A stretch of 64,000 nucleotides of DNA from Methanoplanus limicola DSM 2279 (GCF_000243255.1 NZ_CM001436.1:2196957-2260956), one strand, 5' to 3'. Positions 1 through 9,828 are shown, counted from the first letter of the stretch. Translations and numbers: made by a program. Notes: generated by a model from the sequence alone, not told the origin.

Positions 1-223
1 AAATTGTTGTATCATAAGTATTATACTTCACATACAACTATATAATAATTACAGAAAGAAAGAAACTGAAAGCCAATAGCAGATATATTAAACAATTCAA
101 AATATTAGCCAGAGCCAATTAATAATAGGCAAATCCAAAACATCTCAGGAAACTGCCATTAAAAACCCCAAATGATCACCATTATTATTCACCCTCTCCA
201 ATTATATTAAAGAGGCTGAAATA

Positions 224-3200
224 ATGGCAGATTCTGACAACAAAATATCCCTTTTATACGTAGACGATGAAGCCGTGCTGATCGATATAATGAAGGCATT
301 CATTCAGCAGTACAGTGAATTTACCCTTGACTCAGCCAATTGTGCAGCAGAAGGCCTCATAAAATTAAACACAAACCACTACGATGCCGTAATCTCAGAC
401 TACCAGATGCCGGAGACGGACGGAATAGAATTCTTAACAGAAATCAGAAATACCGGCAATGAAATACCCTTCATCCTCTACACCGGAAAAGGGCGTGAAG
501 AAGTCGCAATAAAAGCGCTCAATGCCGGTGCCGACTATTACCTCCAGAAAGGCGTAAACCCGAAAGTCAGCATCACAGAACTCGTAAATTTTGTCCGCCA
601 TGCAGTAGCAAAAAATAAGGCAGAAAAGGCCGTCAGAGAACAGAAAAGCAAAATGGCGGACGTGATGAACTTCCTGCCGGATGCCACCTTTGCTATTGAC
701 AATTCAGGAAAGGTAATAGCCTGGAACAGGTCAATGGAGAAGATCACCGGTATTTCAGCCGGAGATATGCTTGGCCGGGAAAGCTATGAATATTCCCTCT
801 CCTTCTACGGGAAAAAAAGACCATTCCTGACAGATATAGTCTTAAACAAACATCTGGTCCGCGACTCTGATTATTTCATCCTCTACCCCGACGATGAAAA
901 GCTGATAGCAGAGACCTTTGCACCGGAACTATACGGAGGAAAAGGGGCATATATCCGGTGCACAGCCTCGGTACTGTACAACTCATCCGGAGAGATTACA
1001 GGAGCAATAGAGTCAGTCAGGGATATATCAGATGAAAAATCGGCTGAAAAGGAAAGATCTGAACTGATTAAAAAACTCCGGGAGCAAAAAAGCCTCATAG
1101 ATGCAGTCTTCGACGTAACACCGGTAAACTTCTATGTCTATGAAAGGGACATGAAATTCCGGTATGTCTGCACAAAAGGAGCAGAACAAATCGGCATGAA
1201 ACCGGAGGAGATGACCGGCAGGACCTGGCGTGAACTGAATATGCCGGCTGAACTCTTAGAGCCGCTTGAAGAGAAGATAAAAGAAGTATTTGAAACGGGG
1301 GAAGTATTCTCAGCCTATACGACCTACCCGACTGTACTTGGCAACCGGTATTACCAGTATGAATTAAGCCCGATTAAAGATGTCAACGGCGGGGTTGACG
1401 CCGTAGTCTCCACAGCCATAGATATCACAGATATAAAAGAAGCAGAAGAAGCACTGAGACAGAATGAAATCCAGCTCAAAGAGATAATCGACAATATCGA
1501 AGACATCTTTTACCGGACAGACAGTTCCGGAAAAATCACCCATATCAACAGTTCAGCACACAAAATACTTGGCTACAGTTCTCCTGATGAAATAATCGGC
1601 CTTCAAGTTGAAGAACTGTACGCCAGTCCGGAAAAAAGAGAAGAATTAAAATCCCTGCTGGAGAAGAACGGTACAGTAAGCGACTATGATGTCTGTTTCA
1701 GGAATAAAGACGGGACCCTCATTGACCTATCAGTCAACAGCCACCAGATATATGACAGATATGGGCAAATCTGCGGCGTTGAAGGGATAATCAGGGATAT
1801 TTCCAGCCGGAAATCTGCCGAGAAAGAGACGGTCAGAATAATTGAAAAACTCAGGAATAAAGACTGCCTGATAAATACGGTATTTTCTGCATCCCCGGTA
1901 TACTACTATGTCTATGACAGGGACCTTAATTTTGTGTACGCATCACCAGGAGGTGCAGAGGTATTAGGTGTAACACCTGAAGAGATAATAGGCAAAAAAA
2001 AGTCTGAAAACTCACGAAATGTGGATTTTGCCGGAATTTACGACGACAACCTCAGAAAAGTATTTGCAACCGGGAGAAAAATCAGCGGAGAGGCGACATA
2101 CTCCTCAGCAGAGGGAATCAGGCATTTCATCTATGAGTTATCTCCTGTGACCGGTAAAGACGGATTAAATGAGTTTGTTGTATCAACTGCCATAGATATA
2201 ACAGGATATAAAGAAAAAGAGGACTTATACAAAACCATATTTGAAAATACCGGCACTGCAATGGTATTCATAGACGAACACGCCATCCGGGACTACAATG
2301 AAGAGTTAAAGAGAATATGCGGTTATGACGATGACACTCTGAGAGAATGCAGTGATCTCCGGAGATATATCCCGGAAGAAGAACTGAAGAAAATAAGAGA
2401 ATACTATTCCCTCCGGCTCACTGATCCGGCCAGCGTCCCTGACAGCCATGAATTCAGTTTCATTCACAAAAACGGCGAGATCAGAGATGCTGTTATAAAT
2501 ATTGGCATAATCCCGGAAACAGAAAAAACAGTCGTCTCCATCCGCGACATAACCAGGGAGAAGCAGTCTGAAAGGGAGCTAAGAGAGGCCAGAGAGACTC
2601 TTAATTTCGCAATCGACGGGACAAATCTGGGACTATGGGATCGAGACCTCATCACAAATAAGGTATTTCACAACGACAACTGGGCCGATATGTTTGGATA
2701 TTCATCCTGTGAAATTGAGGATGACTTCAGATTCTGGAAAGAAAACATCCACCCGGATGACCTCCCTCTTGTCTACCGGGCACATAAAGATCATCTCTCA
2801 GGAAAGACTGAGATCTTTGATATTGTCTGCCGGATGAGGCACAGGAACGGTTCATGGATATGGATCAATTCCAAAGGGCGGGTTGTTGAATGGGACAAAA
2901 ACGGGCATGCCCTCCGGATGGTCGGCTTAAATATGGACATTACCCGCCTCAAAGAGACAGAAGAGGCCCTGCGCCAGGCAAATGACAAACTGAGCCTCTT
3001 ATCCTCGATTACAAGGCATGACACATTCAATAAGATCACCGGGATTCTCCTCTCTGTCGATCTCCTGAAAGAAAGTCTTGCAGGCACTGATATGGTTTCA
3101 AATCTGGAATATATCGAAGGCCTTGTCGATGCCATATCTGAAGAGCTTGAATTTGCAAGGGACTATGAAGATATTGGAAGTCTGGACCTGCTCTGGCAGG

Positions 3201-3607
3201 ATTTTGCAGGTTACCTCTCAAATGAAAAAATTCCACGGGGGATTTTTGTAAGTGCGGATTTTTCCGGAATTGAAATCCTTGCCGATCCAATGCTTGGCAA
3301 GGTTGTGCATAACCTGATTGACAATGCCGTCCGGCATGGCAACGGAGTCACAGAGATTACGGTAACTCACAGGTTTACTCCGGAAGGTTTCATGATAATC
3401 TGGGAGGATAACGGCACAGGTATTTTAGAGGGTTTGAAAGAGAGAATTTTTGAGCGTGGGTACGGTACAAACACCGGCCTTGGGCTATTTCTGGTCAGGG
3501 AGATCTTATCAATATCCGGAATTACCATCCGGGAGAACGGTGCCAGGGGAAGTGGTGCCAGGTTTGAGATTTTAGTTCCGGACGGTTACTACAGGCAGTC
3601 AATATGA
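224..3607 (+). CDS. Response-regulator/multi-PAS sensor histidine kinase
   Basis: Predicted soluble signal-transduction protein of 1127 aa. An N-terminal receiver domain (about residues 8-125) has the acidic pair in YVDDEA, the phospho-acceptor Asp in VISDYQMP and the conserved Lys in LQKG. It is followed by about six PAS/PAC units, several ending in the typical DITD/DISxRKxAE linker, and a C-terminal kinase. The presumed His box is in LLSSITRHDTFNKI, and the HATPase has N-box NLIDNAVRHG and G-box motifs WEDNGTGI and GTNTGLGLF. No membrane segment or signal peptide is seen, so it should be cytoplasmic. GAGG stands about 9 nt before ATG 224 and a TATA-like stretch lies near 200. The ligand and cognate output are unknown. 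The same kinase C-terminus recurs at 61100-63355 and 63460-64000, so these are paralogues. Confidence 0.93.
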   Translation: MADSDNKISLLYVDDEAVLIDIMKAFIQQYSEFTLDSANCAAEGLIKLNTNHYDAVISDYQMPETDGIEFLTEIRNTGNEIPFILYTGKGREEVAIKALNAGADYYLQKGVNPKVSITELVNFVRHAVAKNKAEKAVREQKSKMADVMNFLPDATFAIDNSGKVIAWNRSMEKITGISAGDMLGRESYEYSLSFYGKKRPFLTDIVLNKHLVRDSDYFILYPDDEKLIAETFAPELYGGKGAYIRCTASVLYNSSGEITGAIESVRDISDEKSAEKERSELIKKLREQKSLIDAVFDVTPVNFYVYERDMKFRYVCTKGAEQIGMKPEEMTGRTWRELNMPAELLEPLEEKIKEVFETGEVFSAYTTYPTVLGNRYYQYELSPIKDVNGGVDAVVSTAIDITDIKEAEEALRQNEIQLKEIIDNIEDIFYRTDSSGKITHINSSAHKILGYSSPDEIIGLQVEELYASPEKREELKSLLEKNGTVSDYDVCFRNKDGTLIDLSVNSHQIYDRYGQICGVEGIIRDISSRKSAEKETVRIIEKLRNKDCLINTVFSASPVYYYVYDRDLNFVYASPGGAEVLGVTPEEIIGKKKSENSRNVDFAGIYDDNLRKVFATGRKISGEATYSSAEGIRHFIYELSPVTGKDGLNEFVVSTAIDITGYKEKEDLYKTIFENTGTAMVFIDEHAIRDYNEELKRICGYDDDTLRECSDLRRYIPEEELKKIREYYSLRLTDPASVPDSHEFSFIHKNGEIRDAVINIGIIPETEKTVVSIRDITREKQSERELREARETLNFAIDGTNLGLWDRDLITNKVFHNDNWADMFGYSSCEIEDDFRFWKENIHPDDLPLVYRAHKDHLSGKTEIFDIVCRMRHRNGSWIWINSKGRVVEWDKNGHALRMVGLNMDITRLKETEEALRQANDKLSLLSSITRHDTFNKITGILLSVDLLKESLAGTDMVSNLEYIEGLVDAISEELEFARDYEDIGSLDLLWQDFAGYLSNEKIPRGIFVSADFSGIEILADPMLGKVVHNLIDNAVRHGNGVTEITVTHRFTPEGFMIIWEDNGTGILEGLKERIFERGYGTNTGLGLFLVREILSISGITIRENGARGSGARFEILVPDGYYRQSI

Positions 3608-3852
3608 GCCATTCCCTTCGTACTTTCCGGCAGATGAAAACGAACTGTCAGATAAAGTCAAAATAAGAGATGAATAACATACTGCTGCTTTTTTCAGCCG
3701 GCCGGATGTGAAAAAAACGATATTAGCAATGCAATATTGCAAATAAGCAATAATACGCCCCTTTTTTCCTATACACAAACAAATATATCCTCAGGGGATA
3801 ATGTCTGATTATTCCGGTGTTCAGATAAAAGATCTCCGGTGAAGGTGTATTT

Positions 3853-4752
3853 ATGGACGAAATAAAAGAAGGATATATAGATATTTCCGGATTAAAACTC
3901 TGGTATGGCATCGCCGGGGATGATAAGGAAGGCACCCCCCTATTATGCCTTCACGGCGGGCCCGGTGCTCCGCACGACTACTTAAAACCGCTTGAGAAGC
4001 TTTCGGATGAGAGGCCGGTCATCTTTTATGACCAGATCGGCTGTGGTAACTCGGACAGACCGGATGATCTGAGCTATTTTACGGTTGAGAATTATATTGA
4101 CGAGCTTGAAACCGTCAGGGATGCCCTGAATCTCACACAAGTCCACATTATGGGCCAGTCCTGGGGTTCTACACTCGCAGCTTCCTACTATCTTGACAGA
4201 AAACCTGCCGGTGTCAGTTCGCTCACCTTTTCAGGGCCTGTTATGAGCATGAAGATGTTTGAGAAGGACGTCAGAAGGCTGCTTGAAGAGATGCCGGATG
4301 ACCTGAAGGAGATAATCTATGACTGTGAGAAATCCGGAAATTTTTCAGACCCTGACTATGAAAATGCTATGGAGGTTTTTTACAGCCGGCATGTCTGCCG
4401 CATGAAACCATGGCCGGACGAGATGACCAAAACAATGGAAAAACTTGGCCATGAGGTGTATGAATATATGCAGGGGCCAAGCGAGTTCACAGTAACCGGG
4501 ACCTTAAAAGATGTTGATCTTACTGACCGGCTCTCTGAACTCGACCTTCCGGTGCTGTACACCTGCGGTGAGTTTGACGAATGCACGCCGGAGACGACAA
4601 AATACTACCATAAAAATACTCCCGGCTCTAAGATGGCTGTCTTTAAGGGGGCATCCCACGAGCACCATCTTGAGAAGCAGAACCAGTATCTGGCGGTATT
4701 GAGTGAATTTTTAAGCAGAACAGATAAGAGAGATAATTCCGGAATAAAATAA
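3853..4752 (+). CDS. Alpha/beta hydrolase, prolyl aminopeptidase-like
   Basis: A 299-aa alpha/beta-hydrolase of the proline iminopeptidase (peptidase S33) group, which removes N-terminal proline from peptides. Visible hallmarks are the oxyanion-hole motif LHGGPG (residues 33-38), the nucleophile elbow GQSWGS with Ser103, a plausible Asp242 in GEFDE and His269 in GASHEHH. Length and motif spacing fit the family. No signal peptide is present, so it is probably cytoplasmic. It stands alone on the plus strand between the kinase and the helicase, with an AAGGTG-like ribosome site just before the ATG. Substrate is inferred from family only; related hydrolases act on other amides or esters. Confidence 0.88.
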   Translation: MDEIKEGYIDISGLKLWYGIAGDDKEGTPLLCLHGGPGAPHDYLKPLEKLSDERPVIFYDQIGCGNSDRPDDLSYFTVENYIDELETVRDALNLTQVHIMGQSWGSTLAASYYLDRKPAGVSSLTFSGPVMSMKMFEKDVRRLLEEMPDDLKEIIYDCEKSGNFSDPDYENAMEVFYSRHVCRMKPWPDEMTKTMEKLGHEVYEYMQGPSEFTVTGTLKDVDLTDRLSELDLPVLYTCGEFDECTPETTKYYHKNTPGSKMAVFKGASHEHHLEKQNQYLAVLSEFLSRTDKRDNSGIK

Positions 4753-4903
4753 GTTATACCTGCCGGCGGACAACATATTATTAATTGTTCAGCTGAACTG
4801 ATCCGGAGATGGGCATATTACAGGCAGTAACAGGATAACATTTGAATATAAAAGGGGGACGGGCAATCCTGTCATAATATTCCACATAGATTGTCTGGAA
4901 TAT

Positions 4904-7471
4904 ATGATAGTCCCGGCTGATGCCATTGATTTAATAGCCGGAGAGATGGACAGGATTACTATATGGAAGGGTTCAAAAAAGCCGGGCTTTATAATCCGTG
5001 AGAATAACAATATCGGGATCCATCTCAAAGAGATGGTATACAGGGCAGATGAAGAGAGCCTCCGGGCAGCTGCGGAAAGGTTTAGATCAGTTCAGAGCGA
5101 TTCAAGGATAAAAGAGGCTGTCAGGAAAAATAAAGAGGCTGAGGAGAGAGCCAAAAGAGAGAAGAAGAAGAGAAAAGAGAGGAGAAAGCCGGAGAATGTA
5201 AATATCCGGCCCGGAAATATCAGCGATGCTATCACTGCCCTAAAGAAAAATCCGGGATTTAAACGCGGTATTGTGGCAGAGAAGGTTATTGAAGAGAAGG
5301 CTCCGTCGTACAGAAGTCCACATGGTGTGGAGATGGGGATTTATGAATTTCTCAAAGATAACAGTATAAATCTCTACTCACACCAGACCGAAGCGATAGA
5401 ATATGCCGTCAGTAAAAAAAATGTCATCATCACTACACCAACTGCAAGCGGAAAGACTCTGGCATTTCTGATACCAGTACTGAATTCGATAATTAAAAAC
5501 CCGGCATCAAGGGCACTTTTAATCTACCCGACAAAGGCCCTGATTTCTGACCAGCTAAAAGCCATACGTGAGATTGCCCAAAAAATCCTGCCCGGAATTT
5601 TTGTTGAGAAGTATGACGGTGACCTTAACAGTGATGAGCGGAGACGCATCCGGCAGAGAAGACCATCAATAGTAATTACCAATCCGGATATGCTCAATGC
5701 CGCAATTCTGCCCCATCACCAGAGCTGGAATTTTCTCTTCTCCAGCCTTGATTATGTGGTTATGGACGAGGCCCATACATACAGGGGTGTTTTCGGGTCA
5801 CATATCGCCCTTCTTACGAGAAGGCTTAGGCTTATATCAGCTAAATACAGGTCAAATCCGGCATTTATTTTGTCTTCTGCAACAATAGCCAACCCGGTTG
5901 AGCATGCAAAAAACCTTACAGGCGGGGATTTTGTCATGGTGAATAAGAGCGGATCTAAGCAGAATGAAAAGAGGTTTATCTTTTTTAAGGGGGGAGACCG
6001 GATTTCTCCGGTTGATCAGACGGCACAGATGCTTGCTTTCCTCTCTCTTGCCGGAATCCAGACTTTATGCTTTGCAAGGACGAGAAAATCAACCGAGCTT
6101 ATAGCAGATGCAGCAAAGCAGGAGATTAGGAAGAGAAATTACGGTTCAAAGCCGGAGATTGTATCGTACCGTTCCGGCTACCGGTATGATGAGAGAGCGA
6201 GGATAGAATCGGATATAAAATCCGGCCGTGCAGCAGGGGTATGCTCGACAAATGCCCTTGAACTCGGGATTGATATCGGCTCACTGGACTGTGTGATAAT
6301 CTCAGGCTATCCGGGTTCTGTCATGTCAACCTGGCAGCAGGCGGGGCGGGCCGGGAGAAAGGACAGTCCGGCCCTTGTTATTTTTATGGGATTTAACAGC
6401 CCGCTTGAGAGGTATATACTTGAAAATCCGGATGAGTTCTTCACTAAGTCAAGTGAGTATGCCGCTATAGATGCCTCAAATAAGTATATCCTGTATGACC
6501 ATCTGGTCTCTGCGATGAATGAGTATGGTTATCTTTCGTCTGAACATGACAGGACCTTTGGATGCGATATTGACAAGGCTTTAACCAGTGCTTCCCGTTC
6601 GGCATTTTACAGCCATCTGATTGTCAGATCCGGAAATATCTGGAAGCCGGCCGTCAGAGAGTATGTGCAGGGCAATATCAGGATCAGGAATTCTTCGCAT
6701 GAGGTCTATACTGTTAAATGCAGAGGCTGTGTTATTGAGACGCTCTCTGAGGATCAGGCTTACAGGGAAGGGCACAAAGGAGCGATTATTCTTCACGGAG
6801 ATACCCGTTACCGTGTCAGGATGCTGAATACTCCGGATAAGACCGTAACTGTGACTGAGGAGAATACTGAGAATTACACTTTTGCGTCAAGTATTACCAC
6901 AATTAAAATTTCAGGGGACGGAACTGTTGTCCCTGCCGGAAGTCTGCATATACGGTTTGGGAGCATGATCGTTCAGGAGAAGTTTTTCAAGTATTCCGAG
7001 TATGACGGCCGGGGAAAGATCCGGGAGGAGGAGCTTGATTTAAGGCCTATTAACATTGATACAAGGGGGCTATGGTTTACTGTCCCAAAGATGACGGATG
7101 ATGAAGAGGTGAAGTTTTCCGGCGGTCTTGCCGGTCTTTCCAATATTCTCTCTGTTGTTGCCCCCCATTTTGTGCTCTGTGATCCGGGTGATATGAAGTG
7201 CGTTGCTTATAGTGAGTTTGAATATACAGATGGTGCTCCCACGGTTGTTATTTTTGACAATTTCATGGGCGGCGTAGGGCTTTCTGAGAAGGCAAGGGAT
7301 ATTTTATATGATATTTTTAAGATGGCATTTGAGATTGTGACAAAATGCAGGTGTAAGAAGGGGTGTATTTCGTGTGTTTATTCGCACCGGGATAATGACG
7401 AAAGGGAGCCGGATAAGGAGATGACGGTCAGGATTCTAACAAGGCTTATGAAGGCGTACAGAACGGGATAA
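4904..7471 (+). CDS. DEAD/DEAH helicase with C-terminal DUF1998 cysteine motif
   Basis: A superfamily-2 helicase of 855 aa. Walker A is TPTASGKT (residues 178-185), the Walker B box is MDEAH (about 287-291), motif III is SSAT and motif VI is QQAGRAGR. Near the C-terminus CRCKKGCISCVYSHR gives the four-cysteine DUF1998 (MrfA-type) metal site. A lysine/arginine/glutamate-rich segment (about 70-97) links a small N-terminal domain to the core. Family members act in DNA repair, so a repair role is inferred. ATG 4904 is the first usable start. The frame stays open upstream to a TGA at 4799 and reads like protein, but that stretch holds no ATG, GTG or TTG, so the annotated N-terminus may be short. 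A TATA-like sequence occurs near 4845. Confidence 0.92.
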   Translation: MIVPADAIDLIAGEMDRITIWKGSKKPGFIIRENNNIGIHLKEMVYRADEESLRAAAERFRSVQSDSRIKEAVRKNKEAEERAKREKKKRKERRKPENVNIRPGNISDAITALKKNPGFKRGIVAEKVIEEKAPSYRSPHGVEMGIYEFLKDNSINLYSHQTEAIEYAVSKKNVIITTPTASGKTLAFLIPVLNSIIKNPASRALLIYPTKALISDQLKAIREIAQKILPGIFVEKYDGDLNSDERRRIRQRRPSIVITNPDMLNAAILPHHQSWNFLFSSLDYVVMDEAHTYRGVFGSHIALLTRRLRLISAKYRSNPAFILSSATIANPVEHAKNLTGGDFVMVNKSGSKQNEKRFIFFKGGDRISPVDQTAQMLAFLSLAGIQTLCFARTRKSTELIADAAKQEIRKRNYGSKPEIVSYRSGYRYDERARIESDIKSGRAAGVCSTNALELGIDIGSLDCVIISGYPGSVMSTWQQAGRAGRKDSPALVIFMGFNSPLERYILENPDEFFTKSSEYAAIDASNKYILYDHLVSAMNEYGYLSSEHDRTFGCDIDKALTSASRSAFYSHLIVRSGNIWKPAVREYVQGNIRIRNSSHEVYTVKCRGCVIETLSEDQAYREGHKGAIILHGDTRYRVRMLNTPDKTVTVTEENTENYTFASSITTIKISGDGTVVPAGSLHIRFGSMIVQEKFFKYSEYDGRGKIREEELDLRPINIDTRGLWFTVPKMTDDEEVKFSGGLAGLSNILSVVAPHFVLCDPGDMKCVAYSEFEYTDGAPTVVIFDNFMGGVGLSEKARDILYDIFKMAFEIVTKCRCKKGCISCVYSHRDNDEREPDKEMTVRILTRLMKAYRTG

Positions 7472-7516
7472 GTATGGCCATTAATATTATATGATCATAA
7501 AGAGAAATAATGAAAC

Positions 7517-7783
7517 ATGCAGGCAGATTCTGTAAAATATGCAGGTTATGATGCTCTTTTGCTGATTGAAAACTTTATCCGGACAAAAGGGGGAGAATAC
7601 ACAAAGGAAGAGATCCGCAGAAATTGCAGCACCAATATTGATTATCAGAAGTTTGAGGAGATATTTACTTATCTGACTGAATCAAAAAAAATTGCAGAAG
7701 ATTCAAAAGGTCATATATGCTGGATATACAATCCGGAACTGGTAAAAAAATACCTTGACTCTGATGAACTTCGGATCATATGA
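7517..7783 (+). CDS. Small helical protein, probable antitoxin partner
   Basis: An 88-aa protein of no clear family. It is mostly helical, with a winged-helix-like pattern at about residues 25-70. Its stop overlaps the start of the next gene (ATGA at 7780-7783), so the two are translated as a pair. The downstream protein resembles RelE/HigB-type toxins, and an upstream small DNA-binding-like partner is the usual place for an antitoxin; that role is inferred from arrangement only. It follows the DUF1998 helicase after about 45 bp and could be transcribed with it or alone. Confidence 0.6.
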   Translation: MQADSVKYAGYDALLLIENFIRTKGGEYTKEEIRRNCSTNIDYQKFEEIFTYLTESKKIAEDSKGHICWIYNPELVKKYLDSDELRII

Positions 7784-8106
7784 AACGCAGGATATATTTT
7801 ATTGAATCTAATCTTTCGGAAAATTACAATAATCTTAAATCAGGATCATATGAAGAGAAGGAATTATATAATAATCTTCAAAAGGCATTCCATATTATTT
7901 ATGAAAAACCCCTGAAAGGTGTTCAGATCCCGTATTCACAGATACCAAAATATTATATAAAGAAATACGGTATTGACAACCTCTGGAAGTTTGATCTTCC
8001 TCATGGATGGCGCCTTGTTTATTCTTTTGCTTCAGACGGTGATGAAATCTGCCTCATTGTCGAATGGTTTTCACATAAGCAGTATGAGAGACGGTTTCAT
8101 TACTGA
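7780..8106 (+). CDS. RelE-like toxin family protein
   Basis: A basic 108-aa protein with the general build of RelE/ParE-superfamily toxins. It has an N-terminal helix pair, a middle strand region with GIDNLWKFDLPHGWRLVYSF and a C-terminal strand ending IVEWFSHKQYERRF. The phrase L-P-x-G-W-R-L-x-Y is like that of archaeal mRNA-interferase or RelE-type proteins. It is coupled to the preceding gene by an ATGA overlap, which supports a toxin-antitoxin module. Ribosome-dependent mRNA cleavage is what the family does; for this member it is inferred. Convergent with the next gene, with only 50 bp between stops. Confidence 0.62.
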   Translation: MKRRIYFIESNLSENYNNLKSGSYEEKELYNNLQKAFHIIYEKPLKGVQIPYSQIPKYYIKKYGIDNLWKFDLPHGWRLVYSFASDGDEICLIVEWFSHKQYERRFHY

Positions 8107-8156
8107 AAATAAAGATATTCACCCAAAACCATAATAAATCAAAGACCATTAAGATA

Positions 8157-8885
8157 TTATTTTATCCTCTTTTCTAAGCCCTGTTTATGAGGAATTCTCT
8201 TCAGTGAAGTTATAACCCCGTGGCATTTGCAGGCGGTTGCAACCCGGACTTTTGGCAGGGTTTTGGCTTTTGCTATGGCGAAGCGGAGGTCTTCTGAACT
8301 GATGTAGCCAAGTCCGGGGCCATACTGACGGGACGGGATGACTATTGACGCTGTATTGTTTATCTGATCTTTCCGGCTCAGGTAATCTTCAAGAACTGAC
8401 CATAAGGGTGTTTCACGCCTCTCCTTCGTTACCGGGCAGACGGGAGGTTCCGGGCAGTCTTTCAGGCAGGCTTTCTTTGGGTTTAGTGAGCAGTAGATGT
8501 TGGCGCCGTCTCTGCCGGTCACCAGATTTTGGGGAAGTTTTTTTATGATCTCTTCTGCTCCGGCAGGACCTGGAATAAATCCGGCAATTTCTGCTATGAT
8601 TCCGGCTGACACATGCACAGGTGCTGTGGGAAAGATTCTCTCGATACAGGGATTTTCCCGGATTATTTCAGCAGCCTCCCTAATGCCGCCTTTTATAAAA
8701 TATTTTCCGGCAGGATTGTCATTAATAATCTCTCTTTGCAGATTTCCGGAGATGACTGTCAGGTTATACTTCTGGCAGGCTTTGCAGTCCGGATTTTCGT
8801 CTATTACGATTACGGGCCGGTTTTCTCTTATTAGTTTTTTTAGGGCGGAATTTCCGTATTCTCCGCCTCCGATTATTATGTCCAG
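8157..8885 (-). CDS. Rossmann-like unknown protein with probable CTG start
   Basis: Unrecognised 242-aa protein. The start is unusual. The frame opens after a TAG at about 8919 and has no ATG before residue 90. A strong Shine-Dalgarno (GAGGAGG) sits 7 nt before a CTG at 8885-8883, giving an N-terminus LDIIIGGGEYGNSALKK, a Rossmann-type nucleotide-binding strand-loop-helix. A second strand IVIDENP with CKAC follows. The middle holds a cysteine-rich piece (CSLNPKKACLKDCPEPPVC) that may bind metal, and later CKCHG. A GTG at 8618 would give only a 153-aa C-terminal part and would discard the Rossmann motif. Function unknown; a nucleotide- or NAD-binding redox role is a guess. Confidence 0.72.
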   Translation of the reverse strand: MDIIIGGGEYGNSALKKLIRENRPVIVIDENPDCKACQKYNLTVISGNLQREIINDNPAGKYFIKGGIREAAEIIRENPCIERIFPTAPVHVSAGIIAEIAGFIPGPAGAEEIIKKLPQNLVTGRDGANIYCSLNPKKACLKDCPEPPVCPVTKERRETPLWSVLEDYLSRKDQINNTASIVIPSRQYGPGLGYISSEDLRFAIAKAKTLPKVRVATACKCHGVITSLKRIPHKQGLEKRIK

Positions 8886-9120
8886 TTTTTTGCCTCCTCT
8901 GCTCTGTGATAACTGCTATTATTCAGTTTTTTATCGTACTTTATGGTTCTGTTCTGGCAGAGGTTATAATTTTATGACCTTTTCCGTCTGGTCTCAGATT
9001 ATGTTTCTGAACGGTTGATTAGAGAAGATTTAATCTGAGATTATACTTAAAAGTATAAAACTCTAAAGTACACAAATATGTCCGGTTCATCCTTCTCTGG
9101 CAGACAGTATGAACTGTCAT

Positions 9121-9261
9121 CTATGACCAGCAGGTGAAAAGTGTTGCAGATATCTCTTCACTTTCAACGACATCATTGAGAATATATTTGCATATCTTAA
9201 GTTTAGGATTATTTTTCCCAGGCATTAAATCTATTAAGAAAGTTGAATCAAAAATAATCAT
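9121..9261 (-). pseudogene. Truncated VapC-type PIN-domain toxin
   Basis: Directly downstream of the VapB-like gene, with an ATGA overlap at 9258-9261, is a frame beginning MIIFDSTFLIDLMPG. This is the diagnostic N-terminus of a VapC PIN ribonuclease, including its first catalytic Asp. The frame ends at TAG 9121-9123 after 46 codons; complete VapC in this window has 137 aa. The remaining catalytic acidic residues are absent, so it cannot be an active nuclease. It is interpreted as a decayed toxin left beside its intact antitoxin. Confidence 0.7.
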
Positions 9262-9455
9262 TCTCTAATTTCCTGTTTCAGTCTTTCCCCCTCTTCTTCA
9301 GTAAGATCATATTCAGATCCCTCAAGAATTTTTGAAATATCACGAAACTTAGGCAGGACTCTTAATATTACAGATGAATAACTTTCATCTTCTTTTTTCC
9401 ATTTGTTTAACCTTTCAAATGCTTCATCGGAGAGATTGATGGTATTACTGGACAT
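9258..9455 (-). CDS. VapB-type antitoxin (DUF217-like)
   Basis: A 65-aa antitoxin of the archaeal VapB/DUF217 group. It has the N-terminal strand-helix-helix pattern TINLSDEAFERLNKWKKEDE, then SSVILRVLP and an acidic tail rich in Glu. This matches the other VapB-like proteins at 11958 and 54949. The family binds DNA as a dimer and neutralises VapC. The partner here is only a 46-codon stump, so this antitoxin is effectively orphaned; it may persist as a repressor or by cross-acting on other VapC proteins. Confidence 0.8.
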   Translation of the reverse strand: MSSNTINLSDEAFERLNKWKKEDESYSSVILRVLPKFRDISKILEGSEYDLTEEEGERLKQEIRE

Positions 9456-9498
9456 GTATATAAGATTCTCATATGGAGTAATATAACTTTGTCAACTT

Positions 9499-9828
9499 CT
9501 AAATATCAGGTTTATTGTTTAGCAGGAAAATATTTTTCTCAAAGCCGCCGCGTATCTCTCTTTTTTTAAGCCGGATCTCTTCAAGCTCTTCTTTTGTAAT
9601 GCCTTCAGACTCTGCAAGACGATAAACGACTTCAATTATGTCTGCAAGCTCTTCCGGGCATGGTTCTGACAGATATTCTCCGACTTCTTCGGTCAGCTTC
9701 TCCTTCATCGCCTCATAGAAGAGCGGTTCGCTTAATGTTTCTATCCGGCATTCTTTACCGGAATTTCTGATGATCTTTGGTATTTTATCCCGGACTGCTT
9801 TTCCGGGTGGAAGTTTTTTGTTTTTCAT
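9499..9828 (-). CDS. MazG-like / phosphoribosyl-ATP pyrophosphohydrolase-like protein
   Basis: A 109-aa all-helical NTP-pyrophosphatase-like protein. The N-terminus has PGKAVRDKIPKIIRNSG. The metal-binding Glu/Asp set is visible as EKLTEEVGEYL followed by CPEELADIIEVVYRL, the EExxE...ExxD pattern of the MazG/HisE superfamily. Family members hydrolyse nucleoside triphosphates to monophosphate and pyrophosphate (house-cleaning). The close paralogue at 14967-15311 is very similar over its whole length. It is separated from VapB by about 43 bp; co-transcription is possible. Substrate unknown. Confidence 0.78.
   Translation of the reverse strand: MKNKKLPPGKAVRDKIPKIIRNSGKECRIETLSEPLFYEAMKEKLTEEVGEYLSEPCPEELADIIEVVYRLAESEGITKEELEEIRLKKREIRGGFEKNIFLLNNKPDI

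Noticed and set aside
8497-9018. 173-codon plus-strand frame
   Set aside because: It lies antisense to the CTG-started Rossmann-like gene, whose reading is far more protein-like and has a strong ribosome site.
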